A DNA stretch of 64,000 nucleotides from Bernardetia sp. ABR2-2B (GCF_037126435.1 NZ_CP147020.1:4849001-4913000), one strand, 5' to 3'. Shown: positions 26,537 through 35,693, counted from the first letter of the stretch. Notes: generated by a model not told the origin, from the letters alone. Numbers and translations are program-made.

Positions 26537-29041
26537 ATGATAAAGATAGAAAATTTTTTACCTCCTGCTTCAGTATCAGATTTTTCTGTGCCTTCTCAAA
26601 ATCAAGCACAAGCACTTTTTTCTTTTTTAAAATCAGTAAATCATTCTAGCTCATCTAATGAACTTTATAATACTATTTATACTCATCTAAATTCAGTTTT
26701 TGAAATAGATTTTATTCTTATTACGGCATCAAACCAAGCTCTTTATTACAAAAATAACACTGAAAGTAGCCTTCCTTTGAGTAGTGGAAGTATCTCTGAT
26801 TTAGAAGATGCAATAAGAAATGAAACTTTAAAAAAGCTTGTCTTGACAGAGAAAGAGAACAGATACCATTTTATTTGTCTTTCTATCCAACATTCTAATC
26901 AGTTGGTACATGTTTTTGTTTGTATTACCAAAGATAGTTTTGAAAAAATAGATAGCCAGACTACTACTTTTTTAAATTGCTTTTTGGAAATGGTTTTGTC
27001 AGCTTTTATTCAGTTAGACAAAAAAGAAAACGATATAAAATTCAAAACTATTTTTGATGCTTTTCAAGATATTTATTTCCAAGCTAATCAAGATGGAATT
27101 ATTAATACGATAAGTCCGTCTTTAAAACCTATTTTGGGATATGAAACAAATGAGGTAATTGGTAAAGCTCTTCATACCTTTTTATTGTCAAAGGAAACAT
27201 TAGAAAACTTATTTTTTATTTTAAAAGAACGAAAAAAGATAAAAAATTATGAAATAAAATTAATCTCAAAATTAGGAACTCCAAAAACACTTCTTTGTAA
27301 CTTTCAAATAATAGAAGACAAAACAAATAATCAAATTATAGGAATAGAAGGAGTAGCACGAGAAATAAACGAAGCAAAAAAAGTAAATCAAGAAGCTCAA
27401 AAATCAAAACAAAATATAGAGAGAATCTTAGAAAGTAAGAAACAGTTTTTGGCTGATATGGGACACGAAATCCGAACACCTATGAACGGAATTATAGGAA
27501 TGATTGATTTACTGCGTACTACAAAGTTAGATGAAGAACAAAATCATTTTTTAGATACCATTGAATCTTCTTCAAACGATTTATTAGTCATTCTGAATAA
27601 TGTACTAGACCTATCTAAGATAGAAGCAAATAAAATGCTTCTGAAACCAGAAGCCTTTGAACTTAAATCACTTCTAGAACAGCTAAAATTATTATTCGAA
27701 AAAGAAATTCAAAAAAAATCTATTCATCTTACTTTAAAAATTACTGAAAAAACTCCTCCTAGAATAATTGCTGATAAAAGCCGATTGTTACAAATCTTTA
27801 GTTACTTATTATCAAATGCTATAAAATATAATTTTCATAATGGAGAAATAAATATTTTCATAGATACTCTTAAAGAAGAAGAGGGCAAACTGCTTTTACA
27901 AGGTGAAGTAAAAGATACAGGAATTGGAATTTCGGAAGAAAATCAAGAATTTTTATTTGATTCTTTTTCTAAACTACAACATAATTATCAAAAAACAGTA
28001 AGTGGAACAGGATTAGGACTTACAATAGCCAAGCAGCTTGTTGAGATAATGGGAGGAACGATGCAGGTTTGGGCGAAAGAAAAAGAAGGAAGTACGTTTT
28101 ATTTTTCTTTTGAAGCATTGAAAAGTACAGAAATAAGTGAAAATAAATCTGATAATCAAAGTGAAAAAGAAGAACAAAAAGTAATTTCTGAAATAGATTC
28201 AGAATGGGAAAACTCGTTTGTAAATAACCCTCTTATTTTGGTAGTAGATGACAATACAACTAATCTAACAGTTGCCAAAAAAATACTGGAAAAGTCAGGG
28301 TGTCAGATAATGACAGCTATAAATGGAAAAGAAGCAATTCAAAAAATAAAAGATAATAAGTTTGAACTTGTCTATATGGATATTCAAATGCCAGAAATGG
28401 ATGGGGTAACAGCTACTCGTTTTGTAAAAAGGCTCAAAATTCAGATTCCTCCTATCATTGCCTTGACAGCCTTTACTGTGGCAGAAGAAAAAGAACGCTT
28501 TATTAATGCTGGAATGGATGATTATTTGTCCAAACCTGTAAAAGCAGGAGTACTTATCCAAAAAACAAAAAAATGGATAGACCAAAAATTTTATAATATA
28601 AATGATAAAAAACTAAAAGAAAAAAACATAGAACAATCTCAAAATGATAGCAAAAAGGTAAGTTCACAGGCTTTATTCAGTTCAGAATCTTTAAAATACT
28701 TACCTATCGTAAATACACAAACAGCCCAACAGCTCCAAAAATGGGGAGGGCGAGAGCTTGTAGATGAGTCTTATCAACTTTTTGAGGAAGAAACAACAGG
28801 GCTTTTGATTGAGGCAATTATGGCATACAATCAAAAGGATAGAAAAACGTTGAAACTACATGTGCATACGATAAAAGGAAGTGCTGCAACTTTAGGAATA
28901 GATAGAATGGCAACCATCGCTACCGAAATAGATGCTATGCTGAAAGATAATATTGATGCTGAAGTTTCTGAACAAATGGAAGCCTTTGAACATTCTTTTG
29001 AAGAATATAGATTGAATTACCGAATTATATTGAATTTGTAA
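26537..29041 (+). CDS. Hybrid sensor histidine kinase with REC and Hpt domains
   Basis: An 834-residue soluble hybrid kinase. Residues ~30-160 look like a GAF-type sensor region. A PAS domain follows (~165-285), then HisKA (~295-365) with the phospho-acceptor H310 in MGHEIRTPMNG. The HATPase domain spans ~375-525 (N427 in SNAIKYN, DTGIGI, GTGLGL). A receiver domain (~565-680) has D571/D572, phospho-acceptor D615 in MDIQMPEMDG and K666. The C-terminal Hpt (~735-830) has H777 in HTIKGSA. All catalytic residues are present, so an internal His-Asp-His relay is expected. No separate output regulator is adjacent. No transmembrane helix, so it probably senses a cytoplasmic signal. A cupin gene follows 23 bp later. 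Confidence 0.92.
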   Translation: MIKIENFLPPASVSDFSVPSQNQAQALFSFLKSVNHSSSSNELYNTIYTHLNSVFEIDFILITASNQALYYKNNTESSLPLSSGSISDLEDAIRNETLKKLVLTEKENRYHFICLSIQHSNQLVHVFVCITKDSFEKIDSQTTTFLNCFLEMVLSAFIQLDKKENDIKFKTIFDAFQDIYFQANQDGIINTISPSLKPILGYETNEVIGKALHTFLLSKETLENLFFILKERKKIKNYEIKLISKLGTPKTLLCNFQIIEDKTNNQIIGIEGVAREINEAKKVNQEAQKSKQNIERILESKKQFLADMGHEIRTPMNGIIGMIDLLRTTKLDEEQNHFLDTIESSSNDLLVILNNVLDLSKIEANKMLLKPEAFELKSLLEQLKLLFEKEIQKKSIHLTLKITEKTPPRIIADKSRLLQIFSYLLSNAIKYNFHNGEINIFIDTLKEEEGKLLLQGEVKDTGIGISEENQEFLFDSFSKLQHNYQKTVSGTGLGLTIAKQLVEIMGGTMQVWAKEKEGSTFYFSFEALKSTEISENKSDNQSEKEEQKVISEIDSEWENSFVNNPLILVVDDNTTNLTVAKKILEKSGCQIMTAINGKEAIQKIKDNKFELVYMDIQMPEMDGVTATRFVKRLKIQIPPIIALTAFTVAEEKERFINAGMDDYLSKPVKAGVLIQKTKKWIDQKFYNINDKKLKEKNIEQSQNDSKKVSSQALFSSESLKYLPIVNTQTAQQLQKWGGRELVDESYQLFEEETTGLLIEAIMAYNQKDRKTLKLHVHTIKGSAATLGIDRMATIATEIDAMLKDNIDAEVSEQMEAFEHSFEEYRLNYRIILNL

Positions 29042-29064
29042 ATTAACTTAATTGAGAAATATTT

Positions 29065-29526
29065 ATGAATAGAAAAATAGAAAGCACCGATAAAAAACTC
29101 ATCGTAAAACAATGGGAGGCTAGTAAAAAATATTGGATGACTGAAAATGAATTCACTGGTATCGTAGTTGGTAAAGAGGCAACCAACTCTGAATATGTAA
29201 TAACAGATGGTGTGATTGAGCCAGAGAATTTTATACCAAATCATTATCATAAATGGGAAGACCAAACTTTTCACATAATTAAAGGAAAATTAGAAGTGAA
29301 AATAGGCGACCAAAATTTAATTATAGACGCTGGTGCTTCAGTACATTGTCCAAGAGGAATTCCTCATTATATGAAAAACATTGGAACTGAAAATGCTCAC
29401 ATTATTAGTTATATTTTTCCAGGAGATTGGACTGAAGATTTTTTTATAGAAACTAGTAAGCAAGTAAAGTCTGGTAAGATTGATTATAAAATAATAGAAG
29501 AAAAATTTGGAGTTGTATATCTATAA
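29065..29526 (+). CDS. Cupin-domain protein
   Basis: A 153-residue protein with one cupin barrel (~45-130). The metal-binding motif 1 is visible as NHYHKWEDQTFHIIKGKLEV (H-x-H with a later Glu/Asp and His). Motif 2 is PRGIPHYMKNIG with its His. Such single-domain cupins may be small-molecule oxygenases, isomerases or ligand binders, and the substrate cannot be told. It lies 23 bp after the hybrid kinase gene in the same direction, so co-transcription is likely. A role as ligand-binding partner of the kinase is only a possibility. It converges with the minus-strand gene ending at 29595 across an AT-rich palindrome (29574-29591). Confidence 0.85.
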   Translation: MNRKIESTDKKLIVKQWEASKKYWMTENEFTGIVVGKEATNSEYVITDGVIEPENFIPNHYHKWEDQTFHIIKGKLEVKIGDQNLIIDAGASVHCPRGIPHYMKNIGTENAHIISYIFPGDWTEDFFIETSKQVKSGKIDYKIIEEKFGVVYL

Positions 29527-29594
29527 AAAATACTTATTCTCTTATTTAAATGTCAATTAAAATTTCTTTACAAAATTCTATTAATAGAATTATT

Positions 29595-30212
29595 TCAACT
29601 CACAGAAGTTACATGACTACTCACAATTTTCCATTTGTTATTTATTTTATCTAGGAAAACAGCCAATCGATGTCCCCAGTTTCTACCCTGTGTAATGCCT
29701 ATTTCTAAAGAAGCCTTATCTCTTCTGTCATTAAATTCTATATCAGAAAAAGAAACTATCAAAACATTTAGAGTATCAATTTTCTGAAACTCTATATATT
29801 TTTTTAAGCGATACTTATTGGTGTGTATTATCTTACTCAAATCTAAATAATCATAACTTATTTGTTCTGAATTTGGGTTTTGATAACAACCTGAATATTG
29901 AATATCTACCAAAACAGTTCTTTTTCTACTTTTTATTTCTTTGAGCCATTCTTGATTTCTAATTTCTTGTTCGTTTTGAAATTGTACAATAATTAAAGAA
30001 TCTTCATAAGTTGTTTCAATACTGTCATTAAGAAAACTTTCAGGATATTTTGGTGGAGGTGGTGGTATTTCACCACCCCATTCTACACTCTCTATTAGCT
30101 CTGTATAAACTAGTGATAAAATTTTATACTCATCATTTGTTTGACTAGCTAAATTACAGGAATAAAGACAAATAGTGAAAAAACAAGGTAAGCGAAACGA
30201 AGCATTATACAT
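29595..30212 (-). CDS. Predicted exported protein, unknown
   Basis: A 205-residue protein with a short hydrophobic N-terminus (FRLPCFFTICLYSCNLAS). It may be a lipoprotein signal, with C19 as the modified residue after LYS. A proline-rich stretch IPPPPPKYPES lies at ~49-59. The C-terminal half has beta-structure (NVLIVSFSDIEFN, GHRLAVFLDKINNKWKIV) and may be an NTF2-like fold, but I cannot assign a family with confidence. It is divergent from ettA at 30328 across 115 bp. Not obviously linked to any neighbour. Confidence 0.65.
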   Translation of the reverse strand: MYNASFRLPCFFTICLYSCNLASQTNDEYKILSLVYTELIESVEWGGEIPPPPPKYPESFLNDSIETTYEDSLIIVQFQNEQEIRNQEWLKEIKSRKRTVLVDIQYSGCYQNPNSEQISYDYLDLSKIIHTNKYRLKKYIEFQKIDTLNVLIVSFSDIEFNDRRDKASLEIGITQGRNWGHRLAVFLDKINNKWKIVSSHVTSVS

Positions 30213-30327
30213 AAATTTTGAAAGAAAGAAATAAGAAAAATCAAATTCTATTGTTCAAATCACACTTTTTTGAGTAATTTAGTGATATAATTAGAAATCA
30301 CAGTTTTATAAAAATATAAATTCATTT

Positions 30328-32013
30328 ATGAGTACAGTTGATAATAAAGTTATTTTTTCGATGGCAGGTGTGAGCAAAACTTATCCTCCTCAAAAACAAG
30401 TATTAAAAGATATTTATCTTTCGTTTTTTTATGGTGCTAAAATTGGCGTTATTGGTCTGAATGGGGCAGGTAAATCTACTATTCTCAAAATTATTGCAGG
30501 GTTAGAAACAGAATATCAAGGAGAAGTAGTTTTTTCCCCAGGTTATTCGGTGGGTTATTTGGAGCAAGAACCAAAACTTGACCCAACCAAAACAGTAAAA
30601 GACATCGTACAAGAAGGTGCACAAGAAACCGTAGATTTACTCAAAGAGTTTGAAGATATTAATTTAAAATTTGGCGACCCAGAAGTTTTGGACGACCCAG
30701 ATAAAATGGAAAAACTCATCGAAAAACAAGCAAAAGTTCAAGAAAAGCTAGATGCCTTAGATGCTTGGAGTTTAGACACAAAGCTAGAAAAAGCGATGGA
30801 TGCACTTCGCACACCTCCAGAAGACGCCATTATCGGTAATCTATCGGGTGGAGAAAAAAGACGTGTTGCACTTTGTCGTTTGCTTTTGAAAGAACCAGAT
30901 GTTTTATTATTGGATGAGCCTACCAACCACTTGGATGCAGAATCTGTACATTGGCTAGAGCATCATTTGAGAGAGTATAAAGGAACAGTAATTATCGTTA
31001 CGCACGACCGTTATTTCTTGGATAATGTAACGAGCTGGATTTTGGAGCTGGAAAATGGAAAAGGTATTCCGTGGAAAGCAAATTATTCAGATTGGTTAGA
31101 CCAAAAGCAACAAAAAATGTCTGAAAATGAAAAAACAGCTTCTCGTTATCAAAAGGCACTACAAAAAGAGTTGGAATGGTCAAGAATGAACTCAAAAGGT
31201 AAACAAGCAAAATCGAAAGCTCGTATGTCTTCGTATGATAAAATGATGAGTGAAGATCAATCTCAAAAAGATGAAAAACTAGAAATTTTCATTCCTGCAA
31301 GTGAGCGTTTGGGAGATGTAGTTATTGAAGCTAATGATGTTTCGAAAGCATTTGGAGACAAACTACTCTTTGAAAATCTTAATTTTTCTTTGCCTAAAGG
31401 TGGAATTGTTGGAGTCATAGGACCAAATGGAGCAGGAAAAACAACCCTTTTCAAAATGATTATGGGAACAGAAAATCCTGATGCTGGAACATTTAAAGTT
31501 GGAGAAACCGTACAGGTAGGTTACGCAGACCAAGAACACGTACACATTGACAACGAAAAATCTATCTTCGAAACCATCACAGGAGGAAACGAATTGATGA
31601 TGCTAGGAGGAAAGGAAACAAATTCTCGTGCCTACGTAAGTCGCTTTAACTTTGGAGGTTCAGACCAACAGAAAAAATTAAAAGAACTCTCTGGTGGAGA
31701 ACGTAACCGAGTGCATTTAGCATTGACACTAAAAGAAGGTGCAAACTTACTTCTACTAGATGAGCCTACCAATGATTTGGACGTAAAAACATTGCGTGCC
31801 TTAGAGGAAGGTTTGGATAATTTTGCAGGTTGTGCTGTTGTTATTTCTCACGATAGATGGTTTTTGGACAGAGTAGCCACTCATATTTTGGCTTTTGAAG
31901 GCGATTCACAAGTTCGTTTTTATGAAGGAAACTTTAGCGAGTATATGGAAGACCGTCAGAAAAGATTGGGAGATGAAATTCCTAAACGTTTGAAATACAA
32001 AAAATTAGTTTAA
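30328..32013 (+). CDS. ettA: Energy-dependent translational throttle protein EttA (ABC-F ATPase)
   Basis: A 561-residue soluble protein with two ATP-binding cassettes and no membrane part. The first cassette has Walker A GLNGAGKST (43-51), signature LSGGEKRR and Walker B LLLDEPTNHLD. The linker (~240-320) is charged and helical, as in the P-site tRNA interaction motif. The second cassette has GPNGAGKTT, LSGGERNR and LLLDEPTNDLD. Length and linker match EttA, which binds the ribosomal E site and tunes the first elongation step according to ATP level. It is followed by a good terminator, so it is probably monocistronic. Confidence 0.95.
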   Translation: MSTVDNKVIFSMAGVSKTYPPQKQVLKDIYLSFFYGAKIGVIGLNGAGKSTILKIIAGLETEYQGEVVFSPGYSVGYLEQEPKLDPTKTVKDIVQEGAQETVDLLKEFEDINLKFGDPEVLDDPDKMEKLIEKQAKVQEKLDALDAWSLDTKLEKAMDALRTPPEDAIIGNLSGGEKRRVALCRLLLKEPDVLLLDEPTNHLDAESVHWLEHHLREYKGTVIIVTHDRYFLDNVTSWILELENGKGIPWKANYSDWLDQKQQKMSENEKTASRYQKALQKELEWSRMNSKGKQAKSKARMSSYDKMMSEDQSQKDEKLEIFIPASERLGDVVIEANDVSKAFGDKLLFENLNFSLPKGGIVGVIGPNGAGKTTLFKMIMGTENPDAGTFKVGETVQVGYADQEHVHIDNEKSIFETITGGNELMMLGGKETNSRAYVSRFNFGGSDQQKKLKELSGGERNRVHLALTLKEGANLLLLDEPTNDLDVKTLRALEEGLDNFAGCAVVISHDRWFLDRVATHILAFEGDSQVRFYEGNFSEYMEDRQKRLGDEIPKRLKYKKLV

Positions 32014-32037
32014 AATAACAACTGGTTATTAATTTTC

Positions 32038-32071
32038 AACCCTAAGTGTCTCAAAGATGCTTAGGGTTTTT
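32038..32071 (+). terminator. Rho-independent terminator after ettA
   Basis: Stem AACCCTAAG with its perfect complement CTTAGGGTT, a 13-nt loop and a T-run (32067-32071). It starts 24 bp after the stop codon. Confidence 0.8.
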
Positions 32072-32159
32072 ACGTAAAAAATAAATTTAACATTTTCAAG
32101 ACTATTTACGTACTAGGTAATACCAACTACTACAACTTATTTTTTCATTAACTTACTCT

Positions 32160-33446
32160 ATGCCTACTCAACTTCCTACTAAAACAGTTTGTCTTAATTG
32201 TGATTATCCAGTAAAAACTGAAAACAAATACTGCCCAAATTGTGGACAAGAAAATGCCGACAAACGCATTTCTTTAGGATTATTACTACAAGATGCTTTT
32301 GCAACAGCTTTCAATCTTGAGTCAAGGGTTTTTAAAACCATTCCTTATTTTCTATTTTATCCAGGACGACTAACCAATGAGTTTTTAGATGGAAAAAGAG
32401 TGCGTTATATGCACCCTTTCAAGATTTATTTACTTTCTAGTATTCTTTTCTTTTTTGTGGTTATCAAATTATTTACTCCTAGCATTGAAGAAGCTATTAG
32501 AGGTTTGAAGAGTGGTGCTGATGAAAGTGAATTAAATCTTGGGATTACACTAAATGACTCTACGATAGCGAGTACTAAGAATAAAGATTCATTGGAAAAT
32601 ATAAGAAGTGCTTTTATTACAGGTTTGGAGGAAGGAGTAAAGCATAAGGAAACAAGCAGCTCAACAGAAATCCTAAAAAAATTCGAAGAAGGTTGGAACA
32701 AATCTGAAATAGAAGACTCTATTTCAGATGAAGTATTACAAAAAATTACTCAGAAGCAATCTATTATTAAAGACTCCTTATCCAAAGTTCTTGAAGCTTT
32801 TAAGCGAGGAGAATTAAATGATTCTACAATAAATATAGATTCCTTAGAAGTTCTTGTAACAGATAGTGTGTTATTAGCAAAATCTATTTTCATGCTTGAT
32901 AAAAAAGTAAAGGAAAAACAAGGAACACTACGTAGATTTTTTGATTTGATTCAAGATAGAAATATGACACCAAAAGTGTTGTTAGATTCCATTGGTAGCA
33001 AACGAAAAGATGGTTTGTACATACCATTTGCAGAACAATTACTCAAAATTGGTAGAAACGACCCTGCTATATTTTTAGCTGACATCATCAATAACATAGG
33101 AACGCTTATGTTTTTTACGCTACCAATATTGGCTCTATTTTTTAAGCCCTTTTATATTCGACGAAATAAATATTATATAGACCACCTCATTTTTACGCTT
33201 CATTTACAAGCATTTACGTTTATTATTCTGACTTTAGCAGCTATATTCTTTCACTGGGACTTGCTACCAATCAGTATAATACTATTTTTTGGGCTAATGA
33301 TTTATGTTTGGTTAGCTTTCAAAAAAGTGTATAAGCAAGGCTTCTTCAAGACGACTATCAAAGCCTACATGATTTCTTTCTTATACGCTATGATACTTAT
33401 TTTTATGCTTTCTATCAATCTTATCTACTCCTTCTTTATGTTTTAA
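32160..33446 (+). CDS. DUF3667 zinc-ribbon membrane protein
   Basis: A 428-residue protein of the DUF3667 family. The N-terminus has a zinc ribbon with two CxxC knuckles (CLNCDYP at ~11-17 and CPNCGQE at ~25-31). The conserved block RVFKTIPYFLFYPGRL (~58-73) is followed by FLDGKRVRYMHPFKIYLLSS. A hydrophobic helix (~95-110), a long charged insertion (~115-300) and about four further helices (~315-428) complete the protein. DUF3667 is widespread in Bacteroidota and its function is not established. The usual family core is ~250-360 aa, so the charged insertion makes this one longer. The gene converges with the TPR gene at 33451, only 4 bp apart. Confidence 0.88.
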   Translation: MPTQLPTKTVCLNCDYPVKTENKYCPNCGQENADKRISLGLLLQDAFATAFNLESRVFKTIPYFLFYPGRLTNEFLDGKRVRYMHPFKIYLLSSILFFFVVIKLFTPSIEEAIRGLKSGADESELNLGITLNDSTIASTKNKDSLENIRSAFITGLEEGVKHKETSSSTEILKKFEEGWNKSEIEDSISDEVLQKITQKQSIIKDSLSKVLEAFKRGELNDSTINIDSLEVLVTDSVLLAKSIFMLDKKVKEKQGTLRRFFDLIQDRNMTPKVLLDSIGSKRKDGLYIPFAEQLLKIGRNDPAIFLADIINNIGTLMFFTLPILALFFKPFYIRRNKYYIDHLIFTLHLQAFTFIILTLAAIFFHWDLLPISIILFFGLMIYVWLAFKKVYKQGFFKTTIKAYMISFLYAMILIFMLSINLIYSFFMF

Positions 33447-33450
33447 AAGA

Positions 33451-33816
33451 CTAAAACTCGTCTTCAAACTCCATCAAAAAAAGCTCATAAGCAGATTTTA
33501 GTTCTTGATGTGATTTCAAAGTTACTTTATCAGCTTCTTTATTTTTTTTTTGAGCTTTTTGGATTTTTTTTTCACAAACTTCAATTCCTTTCAAATACGT
33601 TTTATTAGCTTTTTTGTAACTTTCTAAAGTTACATATAATTCTGCTGCATGATAATAAGTAGCAATATAATCAGTGTGATTTTGAAGCAAGTTTTCGAAG
33701 TATTCTAATGCTTTTTTTGTGTCTGTTTTAAGATACTCAGTAGCAAGAGCATATAATAAAAAAGTATCGTTGGGTTCTTTTTCTAAAAGTTCTAAGAGTT
33801 GTTTTAATCTATTCAT
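33451..33816 (-). CDS. Small tetratricopeptide-repeat protein
   Basis: A 121-residue soluble protein with two to three TPR-like helical hairpins (~1-85: LLYALATEYLKTDTKKALEYF and YYHAAELYVTLESYKKANKTYLKGI) and a Lys-rich helix. Small TPR proteins of this length are common in Bacteroidota and act as adaptors; no partner can be named. The stop codon is 4 bp from the end of the convergent DUF3667 gene. The divergent Uma2 gene starts ~100 bp away. Confidence 0.8.
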   Translation of the reverse strand: MNRLKQLLELLEKEPNDTFLLYALATEYLKTDTKKALEYFENLLQNHTDYIATYYHAAELYVTLESYKKANKTYLKGIEVCEKKIQKAQKKNKEADKVTLKSHQELKSAYELFLMEFEDEF

Positions 33817-33865
33817 AATGCGTTTTGAGAAGTTAAAAGGTTTATTTAATAATTACCTAAATTAT

Positions 33866-33873
33866 TATTTTTG
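33866..33873 (+). promoter_or_regulatory. Candidate -7 promoter element TATTTTTG
   Basis: Matches TAnnTTTG and lies 41 bp before the ATG of the Uma2-type gene (33915). No TTG is seen at the -33 position, so only partial support. Confidence 0.3.
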
Positions 33874-33914
33874 TATCTTTAAGTAGAAAATAAAACTACA
33901 TAAATTTTTTAAAA

Positions 33915-34517
33915 ATGGGAATTTCGAAAAGAGCAGATTTAGAGGAATATTTATTGATGGAATTGATATCAGATGAAAAACTAGAATACATCAATGGTAC
34001 AATTCGCTCAATGGCAGGAACTACTGTCGAACACAATATCATAATGAGCAATCTAAACAGATTATTGTTTAGGTGCTTAAAAGAAAAAGGTTGTTTATTA
34101 ATAACAGGAGATGTAAAACTATTTATAGAAGTCTGTGATAAAGCTTTTTTATATCCAGACATTCATATTTATTGTGGTGATTTGAAAAAGGAAAAAATGA
34201 AGCGAGGTTCATATGCACTCAAAGAACCAAAAATTATTATAGAAATTCTTTCTTCTGCTACAACAGCCTACGATAAAGATGAAAAATTTGAATGTTACAG
34301 GCAAATCAAATCTGTAGAGAAGTACATTATGATAGAAAGTGATTTGTCTGGAGAAGATGAAGAAGGAAATCCGAAAACTAATAAAGAACCTAAAGTATAT
34401 GTTCGGGATATAGAAAATGAAAATAAATTCACAGAAGAAGTCTTTACTATAGAAGGAGTTTTAGAGATTTTGGGATGCCAAATAAAAATAAAGGATATTT
34501 ACGAATTTGTAATCTAA
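33915..34517 (+). CDS. Uma2-family putative restriction endonuclease
   Basis: A 200-residue protein of the Uma2/DUF820 family (PD-(D/E)XK nuclease fold). Recognisable stretches are LEEYLLMELISDEKLEYINGTI (split here by a less conserved pair), HNIIMSNLNRLLF, YPDIHIYCGD with the catalytic Asp, and EPKIIIEILSSATTAYDKDEKFECYRQI. The last is the most conserved block of the family, with the active-site Glu. Uma2 proteins are greatly expanded in cyanobacteria and also frequent in Cytophagales. Nuclease activity is predicted from the fold; I know of no established biological role. No methyltransferase is next to it. Confidence 0.88.
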   Translation: MGISKRADLEEYLLMELISDEKLEYINGTIRSMAGTTVEHNIIMSNLNRLLFRCLKEKGCLLITGDVKLFIEVCDKAFLYPDIHIYCGDLKKEKMKRGSYALKEPKIIIEILSSATTAYDKDEKFECYRQIKSVEKYIMIESDLSGEDEEGNPKTNKEPKVYVRDIENENKFTEEVFTIEGVLEILGCQIKIKDIYEFVI

Positions 34518-34550
34518 AAAATGAACATTTACCTCTCAAAAAGATTCCCA

Positions 34551-34599
34551 CTAATCACTAATCACTAATCACTAATCACTAATCACTAATCACTAATCA
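34551..34599. repeat. Seven perfect heptamers (CTAATCA)7 abutting a start codon
   Basis: Seven identical 7-bp units without a mismatch, ending 1 bp before the ATG at 34601. This perfect array would be expected to vary in copy number by slippage. Confidence 0.9.
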
Positions 34600-34600
34600 A

Positions 34601-35005
34601 ATGCAAAGAGAAAAAGATTATTTGAAAAAGAAAATAGACAAATTAGCTGTAGCTTTGGCAGAACTTTTAGCTAAAGTAACCAAAACAGAAGTTGCCTTCA
34701 CAAAAGAAGGGTTTGTTGCTGAGTTTGACCAAATTTTACAAGAAGAAACCAACTTAAACTTAAACGTAATTTTGGAAATGGAAGAGAACGACTTTTTAAA
34801 AAAATTACAAGAAAAAAATGAGTTCATGCCTAGCCAGTTACACATCTTAACAGATTTATTGTATCAATATTATCGTAATTTTGGAAATATAAATGGTCTG
34901 AATAAAAAAATAGTAACTCTTTATGAGTCTTGTATTGAAAATGGGATTGCACTCTCATTAGAAAAATACAAACTAATAGACAGTCTGAAAGAAAATAATG
35001 GATAA
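34601..35005 (+). CDS. Hypothetical helical protein
   Basis: A 134-residue, Lys/Glu/Leu-rich protein that appears entirely helical (MQREKDYLKKKIDKLAVALAELLAK). No signal peptide and no recognised family. It overlaps the DUF1415 gene by 8 bp at its 3' end, so the two are almost certainly translated from one mRNA. The start codon is directly preceded by the seven-unit CTAATCA array, so array length could influence its translation. Confidence 0.75.
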   Translation: MQREKDYLKKKIDKLAVALAELLAKVTKTEVAFTKEGFVAEFDQILQEETNLNLNVILEMEENDFLKKLQEKNEFMPSQLHILTDLLYQYYRNFGNINGLNKKIVTLYESCIENGIALSLEKYKLIDSLKENNG

Positions 35006-35591
35006 AAAAAATATAGAAACCACTACCAAAAAATGGCTAGAAGATTGGATTTTAAGGCTAAATCTTTGTCCGTTTGCTCATTCTGTGTACGCAAAAAATC
35101 AAATTCGTTTTGAGATAGAAGAAAGCAATAGTTTTGAGAAATGCGTACAAAAGGCTGTTTCTGAAATTGTGTTTTTAGAAGAAAATAATAATGATAAAAG
35201 TCAAAATTATATAGATACAACGCTTTTAGTTTTTCCAAATACTTTTTTAAACCCTAATGAAAAGCTAAATGACGAAGAAAATACTTCATTCAACGATTTT
35301 TTAGATTTTGTAGCTTTATTGGATTTATATTTGGAGCAAAATAACTTAGAAAGTAAATTTCAACTTGTTGCTTTTCATCCAAATTATATTTTTGAAGGAG
35401 AAGACAAAAACTCAAAAAGTCATTTTACCAATCGCAGTCCTTATCCTATTTTACATGTTTTGAGAGAAGAAAGCGTAGAAAAAGTAATTGAAAATTATAA
35501 TCAAGTAGCATCTATTCCTCAAAAAAATATAGAAAAATTAGAAAAAATGAAAGATGCTGATTTTGAATGGTTAGAATCTTTTAAAAAGTAA
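34998..35591 (+). CDS. DUF1415 domain protein
   Basis: A 197-residue soluble protein of the DUF1415 family. It begins with TTKKWLEDWILRLNLCPFAHSV, a typical opening. VAFHPNYIFEG and FTNRSPYPILHVLREESVEKV in the C-terminal part are the other conserved blocks; the invariant Cys and His residues (NLCPFAH, AFHP) might form an active or metal site. Function is not established. It overlaps the upstream 134-aa gene by 8 bp, implying translational coupling. 'Transcriptional operon of unknown purpose' is all the context shows. Confidence 0.85.
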   Translation: MDKKNIETTTKKWLEDWILRLNLCPFAHSVYAKNQIRFEIEESNSFEKCVQKAVSEIVFLEENNNDKSQNYIDTTLLVFPNTFLNPNEKLNDEENTSFNDFLDFVALLDLYLEQNNLESKFQLVAFHPNYIFEGEDKNSKSHFTNRSPYPILHVLREESVEKVIENYNQVASIPQKNIEKLEKMKDADFEWLESFKK

Positions 35592-35640
35592 ATCAAGTTA
35601 AGTTTATAAGATATATATAGTTAAATTAAATAGTTTAGAA

Positions 35641-35648
35641 TAACTTTG
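35641..35648 (+). promoter_or_regulatory. Candidate -7 promoter element TAACTTTG for rodA
   Basis: Matches TAnnTTTG, 45 bp before the rodA ATG. A TTA (not TTG) lies 17 bp upstream at 35621-35623. The heptamer array at 35659-35693 would then lie in the untranslated leader. Confidence 0.35.
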
Positions 35649-35658
35649 TTAGTTATTT

Positions 35659-35693
35659 AATTCGTAATTTTTAATCCGTAATTCGTAATTGTC
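35659..35693. repeat. Heptamer array, ATTCGTA family, fused to the rodA start codon
   Basis: Units AATTCGT AATTTTT AATCCGT AATTCGT AATTGTC. The ATG at 35694 follows with no spacing, so the array is the immediate translation-initiation region. Confidence 0.8.

Noticed and set aside
29574-29591. Perfect 18-bp palindrome AATTCTATTAATAGAATT between convergent genes
   Set aside because: It is AT-only apart from one G-C pair per arm, too weak for a confident terminator, and such palindromes are expected by chance in DNA this AT-rich.
33446-33451. Possible functional link between the DUF3667 and TPR genes, which are only 4 bp apart
   Set aside because: They are convergent, so the closeness reflects compact packing and possibly shared termination, not an operon.
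34551-34599. Possible CRISPR array
   Set aside because: The 7-bp units follow each other without spacers and no cas gene is present, so this is a simple tandem array.
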